Shown: piece by piece, positions 5,753 through 13,967 of the stretch
Position numbering within the stretch: the stretch's first letter is position 1
Layout: each line of letters begins with the position of its first letter
Origin: Verrucomicrobiota bacterium
GTDB lineage: Bacteria; Verrucomicrobiota; Verrucomicrobiia; Limisphaerales; UBA1100
NCBI GenBank assembly: GCA_028872645.1
Contig: JAPKDK010000049.1
Location: forward strand, 1-14,201
Direction of reading: 5' to 3'
Length of the DNA: 14,201 bases
The notes under the pieces: model-generated
Databases searched by the model: none
What the model saw: the letters and a program-made list of their open reading frames with translations, nothing else
Told to the model about the DNA's origin: nothing
Made by a program: the position numbers and the translations under genes

Positions 5753-8251
5753 ATGGCGAATAAAAAGGAGACGACCCCGGACGCGGAACAGAAGTACGAC
5801 GCGTCGAAAATCGACAAGCTGGAGGGGCTCGAGGCGGTCCGCAAGCGGCCCGGAATGTACATCGGCGATCCCGATGAGCACGGGCTGCATCATTGTGTTT
5901 TTGAAGTGCTCGATAATTCGATCGATGAGCATTTAGCTGGCTATTGCAATCACATCACCATCGCCATTCATGTGGATGGTTCGGTGAGCATTCGCGACGA
6001 CGGCCGGGGTATTCCGGTGGATACGCATCCGAAATTCAAAATTCCCGCCGTGGAACTGGTCCTCACCAATCTGCACGCGGGCGGCAAGTTCGGGCAAGGG
6101 GCTTACAAATACTCGGGCGGTTTGCACGGGGTGGGAGCCAAGTGCGTGAACGCGCTTTCGGAGTGGTTCAAGGTGGAAGTGAGCCGGGATGGCGAGGTGC
6201 ACACGATGGAATTTGAGCGCGGTAAAACGACGCGCAAGCTTGAGGTTATCGGCAAAACGAAAAGCACTGGCACGCTGGTGACGTTCAAGCCGGACGCGCA
6301 AATTTTCACCATCACCACGGAGTTTCAATTCAATTTGTTGTCGAGCCGCTTGCGGGAGTTGGCGTTTCTGAATCCGGGCGTGGAGATCAAGCTGATTGAT
6401 GACCGCGAGGATGATAAATCTGAAACGTTTTTTTATCGGGATGGCATCGTGCAGTTTGTGCGGCAGTTGGGGAAAAATAAACAACTGGTTCATGCCAATC
6501 CGATTGTGGTTGCGAACAAAACGGGCGATGTGTTTGTGGATGTGGTGATCCAGTACAACGACAGCTACAACGACCAGATTCTATGTTACGCAAACTCCAT
6601 TCCGAACGCGGATGGCGGCACGCATCTCTCGGGTTTCCGCAGCGCGCTTACGCGAGCCGTTAATCAACACGCGAAGAATAACAATTTGCTGAAGGATAAG
6701 GATCCGAACCTTTCCGGTGACGATGTGCGCGAAGGCTTGGTGGCGGTGGTGAGCTTGCGGCTGACCGATCCACGGTTTAATTCGCAAACCAAAGGCAAGC
6801 TGGTGAACACCGAGATCGAGGGCGTCACGAGCAAAGCCACGTACGATGGTTTGATGCATCATTTTGATACAAACCCGTCAGTGGCCAAAAAGATCATTGA
6901 AAAAGGGCTCACCGCCGCGCGCGCGCGCGAAGCGGCCCGCAAAGCGCGGGAAACCGTCCGCAAAAGCGCGATGACTGGTGGCGGTTTGCCGGGGAAATTG
7001 GCCGATTGTTCGGATCGTGATCCTGCCAATACGGAGCTTTATATTGTGGAGGGAGACTCGGCGGGCGGCTCCGCCAAACAAGGGCGTGACCGGAAGTTTC
7101 AGGCGATCCTCCCATTGCGAGGTAAGCTCATCAACGTGGAAAAGGCGCGGCTCATCAAGGTGCTGGAGAACAAGGAAATTCGCACAATGATCACCGCTGT
7201 TGGCACGGGCATTGGCGATGGCGACGCTGAAGGTGCGTTTGACCTCAGCAAACTACGCTACCACAAGGTCATCATCATGACGGATGCGGACGTGGACGGA
7301 AGTCATATTCGGACGCTGTTGCTCACGTTTTTTTACCGGCAAATGCCGGAGTTACTGAAGCAGGGCTATATGTATATCGCCCAGCCGCCCCTCTACCAGG
7401 TCTCCCGCAAGAAACGCGTGGAGTACGTGCAGGACGATAATGCTTTAAACAAGATTCTGGTGAGTCTTGGCGCGGAGGATGTATCGCTCAAACTCGTCGG
7501 CAACAAGAAAATGCTGGACGCCAAACAGCTCGGCGAGGTTTTGGATTTACTCGAGATGCTCGACAAATACGCACGCTCCATCCGACGGCACGGCGGTGAT
7601 TTTAATGAGTACATCGAGCAACGCAAAGAATCCGGCGATCTGCCCACTCACTTGGTGAAAGTGCGCGACGGCAACGATGAAGCGGTGCATTATTTTCACT
7701 CCGATACTGATTTAGCAAATTTCGCCAAGAAGAACACCGACCTCAGCTTGTTCGAAGACGAACGCGTTGAGGAAGCTGAGGGGGCCAACGACACCACCGA
7801 AGTGGCCGCCAAGAACGGCAACACCCGCCGCGGCACGCACGTGGAGTTGCACGAATCTAAACCGATGCAGGAATTGCTTGGCCAACTCAGCCGCAAGGGT
7901 TTGCCGGTGGAGCATTATGCCGCACAGGACAAGCCGCTCTTCGAATTGATTGAAGGCGATCGCGAAGGTCGCGTGCACCCTTTGTTTTCCGTTTCCGAAA
8001 TCCTCGCCACCGTAAAGGAAATCGGTCGGCGCGGCATTCAGCTCAAACGATTCAAGGGCCTCGGCGAAATGAATCCCAAGGAGCTTTTCGATACCACGAT
8101 GAATCCCAAAACGCGCAAGCTCCTGCGCATCGAAATCACCGACGCCGTGGAGGCGGAGGATATGTTTACCAAACTCATGGGCGACGAGGTGCCTCCGCGC
8201 CGCCAGTTCATCGAGGACAACGCATTAAACGTCCGCAACCTGGACATCTGA
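5753..8251 (+). CDS. gyrB: DNA gyrase subunit B (long form with TOPRIM insertion)
   Basis: GyrB supplies the ATPase and part of the DNA-cleavage centre of gyrase, which introduces negative supercoils as an A2B2 tetramer. The 832 residues run as follows. A GHKL ATPase domain has FEVLDNSIDE (Glu51 as general base, Asn55 for Mg2+), DDGRGIPVD and the lid loop GGLHGVGAKCVNALS. A transducer domain has the ATP-contacting QTKGKL. A TOPRIM domain has EGDSAGG (Glu433) and the metal-binding DADVDG (Asp511, Asp513, Asp515). The conserved C-terminal tail is FKGLGEMNPKELFDTTMNP to NVRNLDI. Between the DADVDG block and this tail lies an insertion of about 170 residues like that of E. coli GyrB (804 aa), so this is the long form. 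CAGGA (5742-5746), about 6 nt before the ATG, can serve as ribosome binding site. gyrA follows after 10 bp. Confidence 0.98.
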   Translation: MANKKETTPDAEQKYDASKIDKLEGLEAVRKRPGMYIGDPDEHGLHHCVFEVLDNSIDEHLAGYCNHITIAIHVDGSVSIRDDGRGIPVDTHPKFKIPAVELVLTNLHAGGKFGQGAYKYSGGLHGVGAKCVNALSEWFKVEVSRDGEVHTMEFERGKTTRKLEVIGKTKSTGTLVTFKPDAQIFTITTEFQFNLLSSRLRELAFLNPGVEIKLIDDREDDKSETFFYRDGIVQFVRQLGKNKQLVHANPIVVANKTGDVFVDVVIQYNDSYNDQILCYANSIPNADGGTHLSGFRSALTRAVNQHAKNNNLLKDKDPNLSGDDVREGLVAVVSLRLTDPRFNSQTKGKLVNTEIEGVTSKATYDGLMHHFDTNPSVAKKIIEKGLTAARAREAARKARETVRKSAMTGGGLPGKLADCSDRDPANTELYIVEGDSAGGSAKQGRDRKFQAILPLRGKLINVEKARLIKVLENKEIRTMITAVGTGIGDGDAEGAFDLSKLRYHKVIIMTDADVDGSHIRTLLLTFFYRQMPELLKQGYMYIAQPPLYQVSRKKRVEYVQDDNALNKILVSLGAEDVSLKLVGNKKMLDAKQLGEVLDLLEMLDKYARSIRRHGGDFNEYIEQRKESGDLPTHLVKVRDGNDEAVHYFHSDTDLANFAKKNTDLSLFEDERVEEAEGANDTTEVAAKNGNTRRGTHVELHESKPMQELLGQLSRKGLPVEHYAAQDKPLFELIEGDREGRVHPLFSVSEILATVKEIGRRGIQLKRFKGLGEMNPKELFDTTMNPKTRKLLRIEITDAVEAEDMFTKLMGDEVPPRRQFIEDNALNVRNLDI

Positions 8252-8261
8252 TTTACCCAAC

Positions 8262-10907
8262 ATGGCTAAGAAAAAGAGTTCTGAAGAGCTCCCCGTAAGT
8301 ACTACCCCGCTTTTCGCCGCAAACGAGAAGATTGAAGCGATCAACGTCTCGGACGAGATTAAAAACTCGTTCCTTGATTACTCGATGTCGGTCATCATCT
8401 CCCGCGCGCTCCCCGATGCGCGCGACGGTCTCAAGCCCTCGCAACGCCGCATCCTTTACTCGATGCACGAGCTGTCGCTGTACCCGCCCAAAAAGCACTT
8501 CAAGTGCGCCAAGATTTGTGGCGACACCAGCGGTAACTACCATCCCCATGGCGAAGCGGTGATTTACCCCACGCTCGTCAACATGGCCCAGCCGTGGTCC
8601 ATCCGCGATACGCTCGTCGATGGTCAGGGAAACTTCGGCAGCGTCGAGGGTGATCCGCCGGCCGCCATGCGTTACACCGAGGCGCGCCTCACCCGCTTGG
8701 GCGGCACGTTGATGGACGACATGGACAAGGGCACGGTCAACTGGGTGCCCAATTACGATGATCGCCTTACGGAACCGACGGTATTCCCGGCGGCCTTTCC
8801 AAATTTGCTCGTCAATGGCGGCACCGGCATCGCCGTGGGCATGGCCACCAATATGCCGCCGCATAATCTTGGCGAGGTGATCGATGGCATCACCGCCCAA
8901 ATCGACAACCCCGACATCACACTCAAGCAGTTGATGGAGCACGTGAAAGGGCCGGACTTCCCGACCGGTTGCACCATCTGCGGGCTCAGCCCCATTGAGC
9001 AGTATTTCAGCACTGGCAAAGGCTCGGTGAAAGTGCGTGGCCGTCTTAGCGTTGAAGAAATGCGCAGCGGCAAACAGCACATCATCATCACTGAAATTCC
9101 GTACAACGTGAATCGCGCTACCCTCGTCAGCCGCGTGGCGGAATTGGCTAACGAGAAAATCCTTTCTGAAATCACCGCCGTCCGCGATGAGTCGGATGAA
9201 AACACCCGCGTGGTCATCGAGCTTAAGCGCGATGCGGTGCCCAAGGTGGTCATCAACAATCTCTACAAATACACGCAGCTCGAAAGCTCCTTCAGTGTCA
9301 ACATGCTCGCCATCGATCATGGCAAGCCGAAGACATTGCCGTTGAAGGACGCCATGAATTGCTACATTGAGCACCGGCGCGAAGTGGTGGTGCGTCGCAC
9401 GCGATTCGAGTTGGAAAAGGCCGAGCGCCGTGCCGAGTCGCTCGAAGGTTTTCTTATTGCGCTTTCCAATCTTGATAAGTTTATCAAAATCATTCGCGAA
9501 TCCTCCAATCGCGAAGAGGCCAAGGTAAAGTTGATGGCGCACGATTTCACAAAGGCAGCGGTTGAAAATCTTGGCATTCTCATTCGCAACAAAACGCGCC
9601 TCATCAACGGTCGCTACGAATTTAGCGAGGAACAGGCCAACTCCATTCTTGAGCTGCGCTTGTACCAACTTACCGGATTGGAAATTGATAAAGTCCGCGC
9701 CGAGTACAAAGAGCTGGTCAAAAAAATCAAAGATCTGCTGGATATTCTCGCCAAGGAAGCGCGTGTTCTGACAATCATCAAAGACGAGTTGGCCGCCATT
9801 CGCGAAAAGCATGCCACTCCGCGACGCACTGATCTCGCTCCGGATGAAGGCGAAATGTCCATTGAAGATCTCATTGCCAACGAAGCGGTCATCATCACCC
9901 TCACGCACAATGGCCTCATTAAGCGCACGAACATGAGCGAGTACCGCGCCCAACGTCGCGGCGGCAAGGGTGTCATCGGAATGAAAACGCGGAAGGCCAC
10001 CACCGAAAAGGATGCCAGCGATTTCATTGAGCATCTTTTCACCGCCAGCACGCACGATTATTTGATGTTCTTCACCAACACCGGCCGCGCTTATGTGGAG
10101 CGCGTGCATGAAATTCCAGACCTCGGACGCGCTTCCAAGGGCCGCAGTATCGCCAACGTGCTTGAGCTAAAGCACGGCGAAAAAATTGCTGATGTCATCC
10201 GAGTGAAAGCTGCTTACAGCGAAAACAAAGAAGATGTGACTTGGCGACAGGAATTTTTCATCTTCTTCGCTTCACGCGACGGCAAAGTGAAAAAAACTGC
10301 GCTCAGCAATTTCGCGAATGTCCGACGCGGCGGCATCATCGCCATCAAAATTGTGCCGGGCGACATCCTCATCGAGGCGCGCTTTACCTCCGGCCAAAAC
10401 GACGTGGTGCTCATCACTAGCAATGGCCAGAGCATTCGTTTCCACGAGGAAGATGTCCGCACAATGGGTCGCTCAGCGGCGGGCGTGCGTGGCATTCGAT
10501 TGGGCAAGGAAGATCACGTCATCGCGCTTGCCATAGCAGATCCCGATGCAACGTTACTTGTCGCCGGTGAAAACGGGGTGGGCAAGCGCACAGAGTTTGA
10601 CGAGTACCGCGTTCAGGGTCGTGGCGGTAAGGGCATCATCACGATGAAGACCAACAAAAAAACCGGCAAAGTGGTCGGGGCGCTTACTGTGCATGACAAC
10701 GATGAAATTATGATCATCACCGTCGGCGGCCAAATGGTCCGCACCAGCGTGAAAGGCATCCGCCAAGCTGGCCGCAATACGCAGGGCGTGCGCATCGTGA
10801 GGCTCGATACCAATGATCGACTGCAGGACATCGCCCCTGTCATCACCGCCGAGCGCGAAGATGAAGTCGAAAAACCCAAAGAAGGCGGCGAAGAAAAAAC
10901 CGATTAG
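8262..10907 (+). CDS. gyrA: DNA gyrase subunit A with non-canonical quinolone-pocket residues
   Basis: GyrA carries the DNA-cleaving tyrosine and the DNA-wrapping C-terminal domain of gyrase. The protein has 881 residues (E. coli 875). The winged-helix/tower part contains DARDGLKPSQRRILYSM, YHPHGEAVIYPTLV, DGQGNFGS and AAMRYTEARL with catalytic Tyr138 (E. coli Tyr122; offset 16). A coiled-coil C-gate follows, then a beta-pinwheel domain starting with a perfect GyrA box QRRGGKG (residues 564-570). That box distinguishes gyrase from topoisomerase IV. A second, related QGRGGKG lies at 785-791, and the protein ends in an acidic tail. Ala99 and Pro103 occupy the places of E. coli Ser83 and Asp87. 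The 10-bp gap after gyrB indicates co-transcription. The TAG stop overlaps the stop of the convergent methyltransferase gene (TTAG, 10904-10907). Confidence 0.98.
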   Translation: MAKKKSSEELPVSTTPLFAANEKIEAINVSDEIKNSFLDYSMSVIISRALPDARDGLKPSQRRILYSMHELSLYPPKKHFKCAKICGDTSGNYHPHGEAVIYPTLVNMAQPWSIRDTLVDGQGNFGSVEGDPPAAMRYTEARLTRLGGTLMDDMDKGTVNWVPNYDDRLTEPTVFPAAFPNLLVNGGTGIAVGMATNMPPHNLGEVIDGITAQIDNPDITLKQLMEHVKGPDFPTGCTICGLSPIEQYFSTGKGSVKVRGRLSVEEMRSGKQHIIITEIPYNVNRATLVSRVAELANEKILSEITAVRDESDENTRVVIELKRDAVPKVVINNLYKYTQLESSFSVNMLAIDHGKPKTLPLKDAMNCYIEHRREVVVRRTRFELEKAERRAESLEGFLIALSNLDKFIKIIRESSNREEAKVKLMAHDFTKAAVENLGILIRNKTRLINGRYEFSEEQANSILELRLYQLTGLEIDKVRAEYKELVKKIKDLLDILAKEARVLTIIKDELAAIREKHATPRRTDLAPDEGEMSIEDLIANEAVIITLTHNGLIKRTNMSEYRAQRRGGKGVIGMKTRKATTEKDASDFIEHLFTASTHDYLMFFTNTGRAYVERVHEIPDLGRASKGRSIANVLELKHGEKIADVIRVKAAYSENKEDVTWRQEFFIFFASRDGKVKKTALSNFANVRRGGIIAIKIVPGDILIEARFTSGQNDVVLITSNGQSIRFHEEDVRTMGRSAAGVRGIRLGKEDHVIALAIADPDATLLVAGENGVGKRTEFDEYRVQGRGGKGIITMKTNKKTGKVVGALTVHDNDEIMIITVGGQMVRTSVKGIRQAGRNTQGVRIVRLDTNDRLQDIAPVITAEREDEVEKPKEGGEEKTD

Positions 10908-11827
10908 CAACAGCTCTGGCCGCCACCGCCACCTGTGCTTGGCATGAAATAATTGGCGGTGCCGCTTGGTTTTTCTGTCTTGGAATCGCCAGGTTTTATG
11001 GCTTCGACTGTTAAGGATCGAAAATTCATTTCACCTACTTTGCGCCAGGGCGATTCATCGCGCTTTAGAATGCGGACAGGATCAAATCCTGCATCAGCGA
11101 AAGCCCGCAAAAATCGATCTTCGCGAAGAGCGCCGGAAATGCAGCCACTCCACAACTCGGGATCGCGCTGCAAAGTTTCAGGCACATCGTCGCTTCCCAC
11201 GATGTCCGAAATCACCGCCCGGCCGCCGGGTTTGAGCACGCGAAATAGTTCCCCAAAAAGTTGCGGCTTTAACTCCGCCGCAACAAGATTTAGGACACAA
11301 TTTGAAACCACCACGTCGATGGTTTCCGAAGTGATCATCGGCGACTCGTCCCGCAATTTGTCCGCAATGGCTTCCGCCTCAAGAAAACCCTCGAGCCCGT
11401 TAAGGTGTGCGCTTTTCAATTCCGCATCGAGCAAATTAAAATCCAGCGCTAAATCCTGAATGCGGCCTCTGCGGAATTCCACATTCGCGTGGCCAATATT
11501 TTCCGCCACAAGCGGTGCGTTGCGTCGGGCGAGGTCGAGCATTTCATCAGTCATATCCACGCCAATGACGCGGCCTTTTGGTCCCACAACTTGCGAGGCG
11601 ATGAAGCAAATCTTCCCGGCGCCACTGCCCAAATCCAGCACGGTTTCCCCTTTACGCAAATACCGACTAGGATCGCCGCATCCGTAGTCGCGTTCAATGA
11701 CCTCATCGGGAATCGCCTCAAGATATCGAGCATCGTAATCCACGGCGCAGCAGAGGGAATCCTCCTTCACCTGCGCGGCTTTGGCGTATCGATCGCGGAC
11801 GGCGCCTTCAGTTGTTTCAGTACTCAT
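10904..11827 (-). CDS. arsM: ArsM-like SAM-dependent methyltransferase with Cys-Cys tail
   Basis: The 307-residue product is a class I SAM methyltransferase most like arsenite methyltransferases, which methylate As(III) bound by three cysteines. It has SAM motif I VLDLGSGAGK (residues 63-72), GRVIGVDMTDEMLDLARRNA, SNCVLNLV (Cys177), FRVLKPGGRAVISDIV and GCISGALREDRFLRAFADAGF (Cys229). Cys50 in DYGCGDP, Cys177 and Cys229 are placed like the As-binding Cys triad of ArsM. Extra cysteines are Cys26-Cys27 and a C-terminal GGGGGQSCC. The start at 11827 is set by conserved MSTETTEGAVRDRYAKAA and by the TAATG overlap with the upstream toroid gene, which implies translational coupling; the longer open frame to 11980 lies within that gene. 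Arsenite as the substrate is inferred: no arsR, arsB or arsC neighbour is present, so another thiophilic or small-molecule substrate is possible. Confidence 0.75.
   Translation of the reverse strand: MSTETTEGAVRDRYAKAAQVKEDSLCCAVDYDARYLEAIPDEVIERDYGCGDPSRYLRKGETVLDLGSGAGKICFIASQVVGPKGRVIGVDMTDEMLDLARRNAPLVAENIGHANVEFRRGRIQDLALDFNLLDAELKSAHLNGLEGFLEAEAIADKLRDESPMITSETIDVVVSNCVLNLVAAELKPQLFGELFRVLKPGGRAVISDIVGSDDVPETLQRDPELWSGCISGALREDRFLRAFADAGFDPVRILKRDESPWRKVGEMNFRSLTVEAIKPGDSKTEKPSGTANYFMPSTGGGGGQSCC
10924..10974 (+). terminator. Weak hairpin plus T-run just after gyrA, inside arsM
   Basis: Arms CACCGCCA (10924-10931) and TGGCGGTG (10954-10961) form an 8-bp GC-rich stem with a 22-nt loop. 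A run of five T (10970-10974) follows 8 nt later on the + strand. As gyrA ends at 10907 and meets arsM head-on, a gyrA terminator must lie inside arsM; this is the best candidate seen. The loop is long and the T-run is displaced, so the call is tentative. Confidence 0.25.
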
Positions 11828-12954
11828 TATTCGCCGCGATAAATGTAGGAGAGGGCGATGACGCTGTAAGCGGTGACCAGTGGTTTTTCGCTTTCCCACC
11901 AGCGCGCGGATTTTGAGTTTACCCATGAACCGTCCTGATGTTGTAACCCAATTAGCTTGAGTCCCAACGCTTTGCGCCAATCAATTTTTTTGCCCTTCAC
12001 GGTGATGATGCGGTCGCCGGAAAACGAAAGCGCCTTGGCCATCAGATAATAATAATAGTACAACCCCTGCGCGCCCATTGCGGGATTTTCCTCCAGCGTA
12101 AAATTATCAAAGAGCCATTTGCGCACCGCAACCACGCGCGGGTCGTCTGCCTTGAGGTGGGCGTAAGCGTAGCTCATCATCCCGGCATAGCTGATGCTGC
12201 CGTAGCTGCGCAGGGCGGTCTTGCCGTTCTTGTCTTTTATGGTGCCGGCCATACTTTTTCCGGGGAAATAAATCATGCCGCCCTTTTGCTGGGGGTCGTT
12301 GCTGGCCCACGGTTGCTTGTTGTGGCTGGGCAGGTTCTGGCAATTTTGAATGAAGTTAATGGCCGCCTTCCAGTTAAGGTCATCCTGTGGCGGGGCGTCC
12401 TTCACGAGATGGCGAGTAAAATAAAGTGCTTCGAGCGAGGAAAGGGTGTTGTTTAAATCGCTGTGCGGATAGCGACCGCCGTAGCCCACGCCGCCGTCGA
12501 GCGGGTGGTCTTGTTTGCCTTTTTCGCCAAGGTCCCATTGTTGTTTGGCCAAAAACGCGCGTGCCTTGAGCAGGGTGGGGTTGTGTTTCTTATCGTTGGC
12601 AGCCAGCAACGCCATCATGCACAGGGAGGTGTTGTAATTGGCCAAGCCCTTGCCGGGCACATAAATGCTGCCGTCGGGCTGCGCGTGGGTGAGCAGGAAA
12701 TCGTATCCCTTTTCAATCCACTTTGGAGTTTGCTTCGGTTTGTTAGGATTGCCCTGCCACGCGATGAGCGCGAGCGCTGTGACAGCCGGGTGCTCCGGAC
12801 TCGCCCACCAACCCTCGGGGTTTTGGCTGGCCTTGAGAGAGGAGATGCCGCGATCGACCGAGCGTTGCAGCTCGTTCATAAACGAAATGTCGCGCTGCGC
12901 CTGCGCCGGTGCTGTGAGGATGAGTAGAGCAAAAAGAATGAATGAGGTTTTCAT
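11827..12954 (-). CDS. Exported alpha/alpha-toroid protein (prenyltransferase/squalene-cyclase repeat fold)
   Basis: The 375-residue product has a clear signal peptide (MKTSFILFALLILTAPAQA, cleavage near residue 19), so it is exported. The mature part shows repeated toroid-type segments: GWWASPEHPAVTALALIAW, DGSIYVPGKGLANYNTSLCMMALL, LDGGVGYGGR with DLNNTLSSLEAL, GSISYAGMMSYAYA, QGLYYYYYLMAKAL (five consecutive Tyr, 299-303) and DGSWVNSKSARWW with TAYSVIALSYIY. This is the pattern of the terpenoid cyclase/prenyltransferase alpha-alpha barrel. The acid motif DxDD of squalene-hopene cyclases is absent, and the protein is about half their length and exported, so it is unlikely to be a cyclase. 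A binding or scaffold role is possible, but no function is known to me. It starts 14 bp after the YdjY-like gene and its stop overlaps the arsM start. Confidence 0.8.
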   Translation of the reverse strand: MKTSFILFALLILTAPAQAQRDISFMNELQRSVDRGISSLKASQNPEGWWASPEHPAVTALALIAWQGNPNKPKQTPKWIEKGYDFLLTHAQPDGSIYVPGKGLANYNTSLCMMALLAANDKKHNPTLLKARAFLAKQQWDLGEKGKQDHPLDGGVGYGGRYPHSDLNNTLSSLEALYFTRHLVKDAPPQDDLNWKAAINFIQNCQNLPSHNKQPWASNDPQQKGGMIYFPGKSMAGTIKDKNGKTALRSYGSISYAGMMSYAYAHLKADDPRVVAVRKWLFDNFTLEENPAMGAQGLYYYYYLMAKALSFSGDRIITVKGKKIDWRKALGLKLIGLQHQDGSWVNSKSARWWESEKPLVTAYSVIALSYIYRGE

Positions 12955-12968
12955 TTTATCTCAAAGGG

Positions 12969-13967
12969 TTACTTCGATTCGTTGCCGTCGGGATCCCAGG
13001 AGCGCTGGGAAATTAGCTGGCCGTTTTTGTAAATCAACTCCCAGCGTTTCACGCCGGAATCGTACCAATGCGTTTCCACGCCAACTTGAATTCCGTTTTC
13101 GTAAAAGCGTTCGGACTCCAATTGTTCATTCTTGTAATGTCCCGCCACGCGGCCAGTGTACGATCTGGGCTCGCCTCGCTTGAACCATAAACCTTTCTCA
13201 AGTAAACCGACACGCGCACCCTTGGCGTTGCGTTTTTCTACTTCCTCAAACTTGGCCGTCGGCGGCTCGTGTTTTTTTGGTGCGGGGGTTTTCAGCAGGC
13301 GAATCACCACCGTGGCTTTGCTGTCGACCGCTGGAAGCCCTTTGGGCTGGGGTCGCCACAGCTCGTCATCATCGCGGCCGAGGCGGGGATTGTTGAATTG
13401 GGCGGCGTTGTCGGTGATGAGCGAAATAATAGAGCCATCGCGCTGCGCCAGAAACTGTCCCTCAAACACGCGGGAACCATTGAAGATGAATGGCCCCTTT
13501 TTGGCCGGCTGCAGTTTTGGGTGCACGGTCTGCACGAACTGTTCGATGCGCGCTTTCTTTGTTTCCCCGTTCTCTTTCCAGTGCAATTCGATGTCGACCG
13601 GCTGCCCGGGGATTGGCTTTTTTGCGTCATCAGAAATGAGTTTGCCACCGCTGCCTTTGGCGTTAAGAAGCAGCATCGCCACTTGGACGTGGTAAGGCTC
13701 GGCGGTGGTGACAAACAGGCTCTCATGCACTTTGCCGCGGCCGGTGACCACGAGATATTCGATGGGGCCTTCGTGCATTTCGATGGTAACGGGGATGTGA
13801 ACTTCCCGGGCTTTTTTCACCAGCTTCACCGTGCCAACTTGCAGGATGTCCGGCGTGATTTCCTTGATGACTGGCTGGGGCAGGGGCTCGGGTTTAAAAG
13901 GGTCATCCTGCGCGTGGGCACCCATCAGAGCACCAGATAAAATGAGGGGAAGGCAGAATCGTTTCAT
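12969..13967 (-). CDS. Exported YdjY-like domain protein with C-terminal MORN_2-type repeats
   Basis: The 332-residue product begins with a signal peptide (MKRFCLPLILSGALMGAHA, cleavage near residue 19; no lipobox). The ATG at 13967 was chosen for this signal sequence; a further in-frame ATG at 14012 would only add 15 non-hydrophobic residues before it. Residues about 40-230 resemble the YdjY family: the block MHEGPIEYLVVTGRGKVHESLFVTTAEPYHVQVAMLLL is the recognisable core, followed by beta-rich sequence including FIFNGSRVFEGQF and SIISLITDN. After a Pro/Lys/Glu-rich linker, residues about 258-332 contain YxNGxxxG-type units (FYENGIQVGVETHWYDSG, IYKNGQLISQRSWDPDG) typical of MORN_2 repeats as in YwqK-type proteins. 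Neither domain has a function I can state with confidence. It is the first gene of the three-gene minus-strand run. Confidence 0.65.
   Translation of the reverse strand: MKRFCLPLILSGALMGAHAQDDPFKPEPLPQPVIKEITPDILQVGTVKLVKKAREVHIPVTIEMHEGPIEYLVVTGRGKVHESLFVTTAEPYHVQVAMLLLNAKGSGGKLISDDAKKPIPGQPVDIELHWKENGETKKARIEQFVQTVHPKLQPAKKGPFIFNGSRVFEGQFLAQRDGSIISLITDNAAQFNNPRLGRDDDELWRPQPKGLPAVDSKATVVIRLLKTPAPKKHEPPTAKFEEVEKRNAKGARVGLLEKGLWFKRGEPRSYTGRVAGHYKNEQLESERFYENGIQVGVETHWYDSGVKRWELIYKNGQLISQRSWDPDGNESK

Noticed and set aside
6914..6930. Alternating GC tract in gyrB that could form Z-DNA.
   Set aside because: It is short and encodes the Ala/Arg-rich helix (AARAREAARKARE) expected in GyrB, so codon choice explains it.
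8253..10109. A 618-codon open frame on the - strand opposite gyrA.
   Set aside because: It lies fully antisense to the unmistakable gyrA, and its translation has no recognisable domain. Codon bias of the sense gene explains the lack of stops.
11828..11980. N-terminal extension of the arsM frame by 51 codons.
   Set aside because: It overlaps the 3' end of the toroid gene, is basic and unconserved in appearance, and the TAATG junction gives a better start at 11827.
12463..12927. A 154-codon open frame on the + strand opposite the toroid gene.
   Set aside because: It is antisense to a gene with a clear signal peptide and repeat pattern, and its translation has no domain features.
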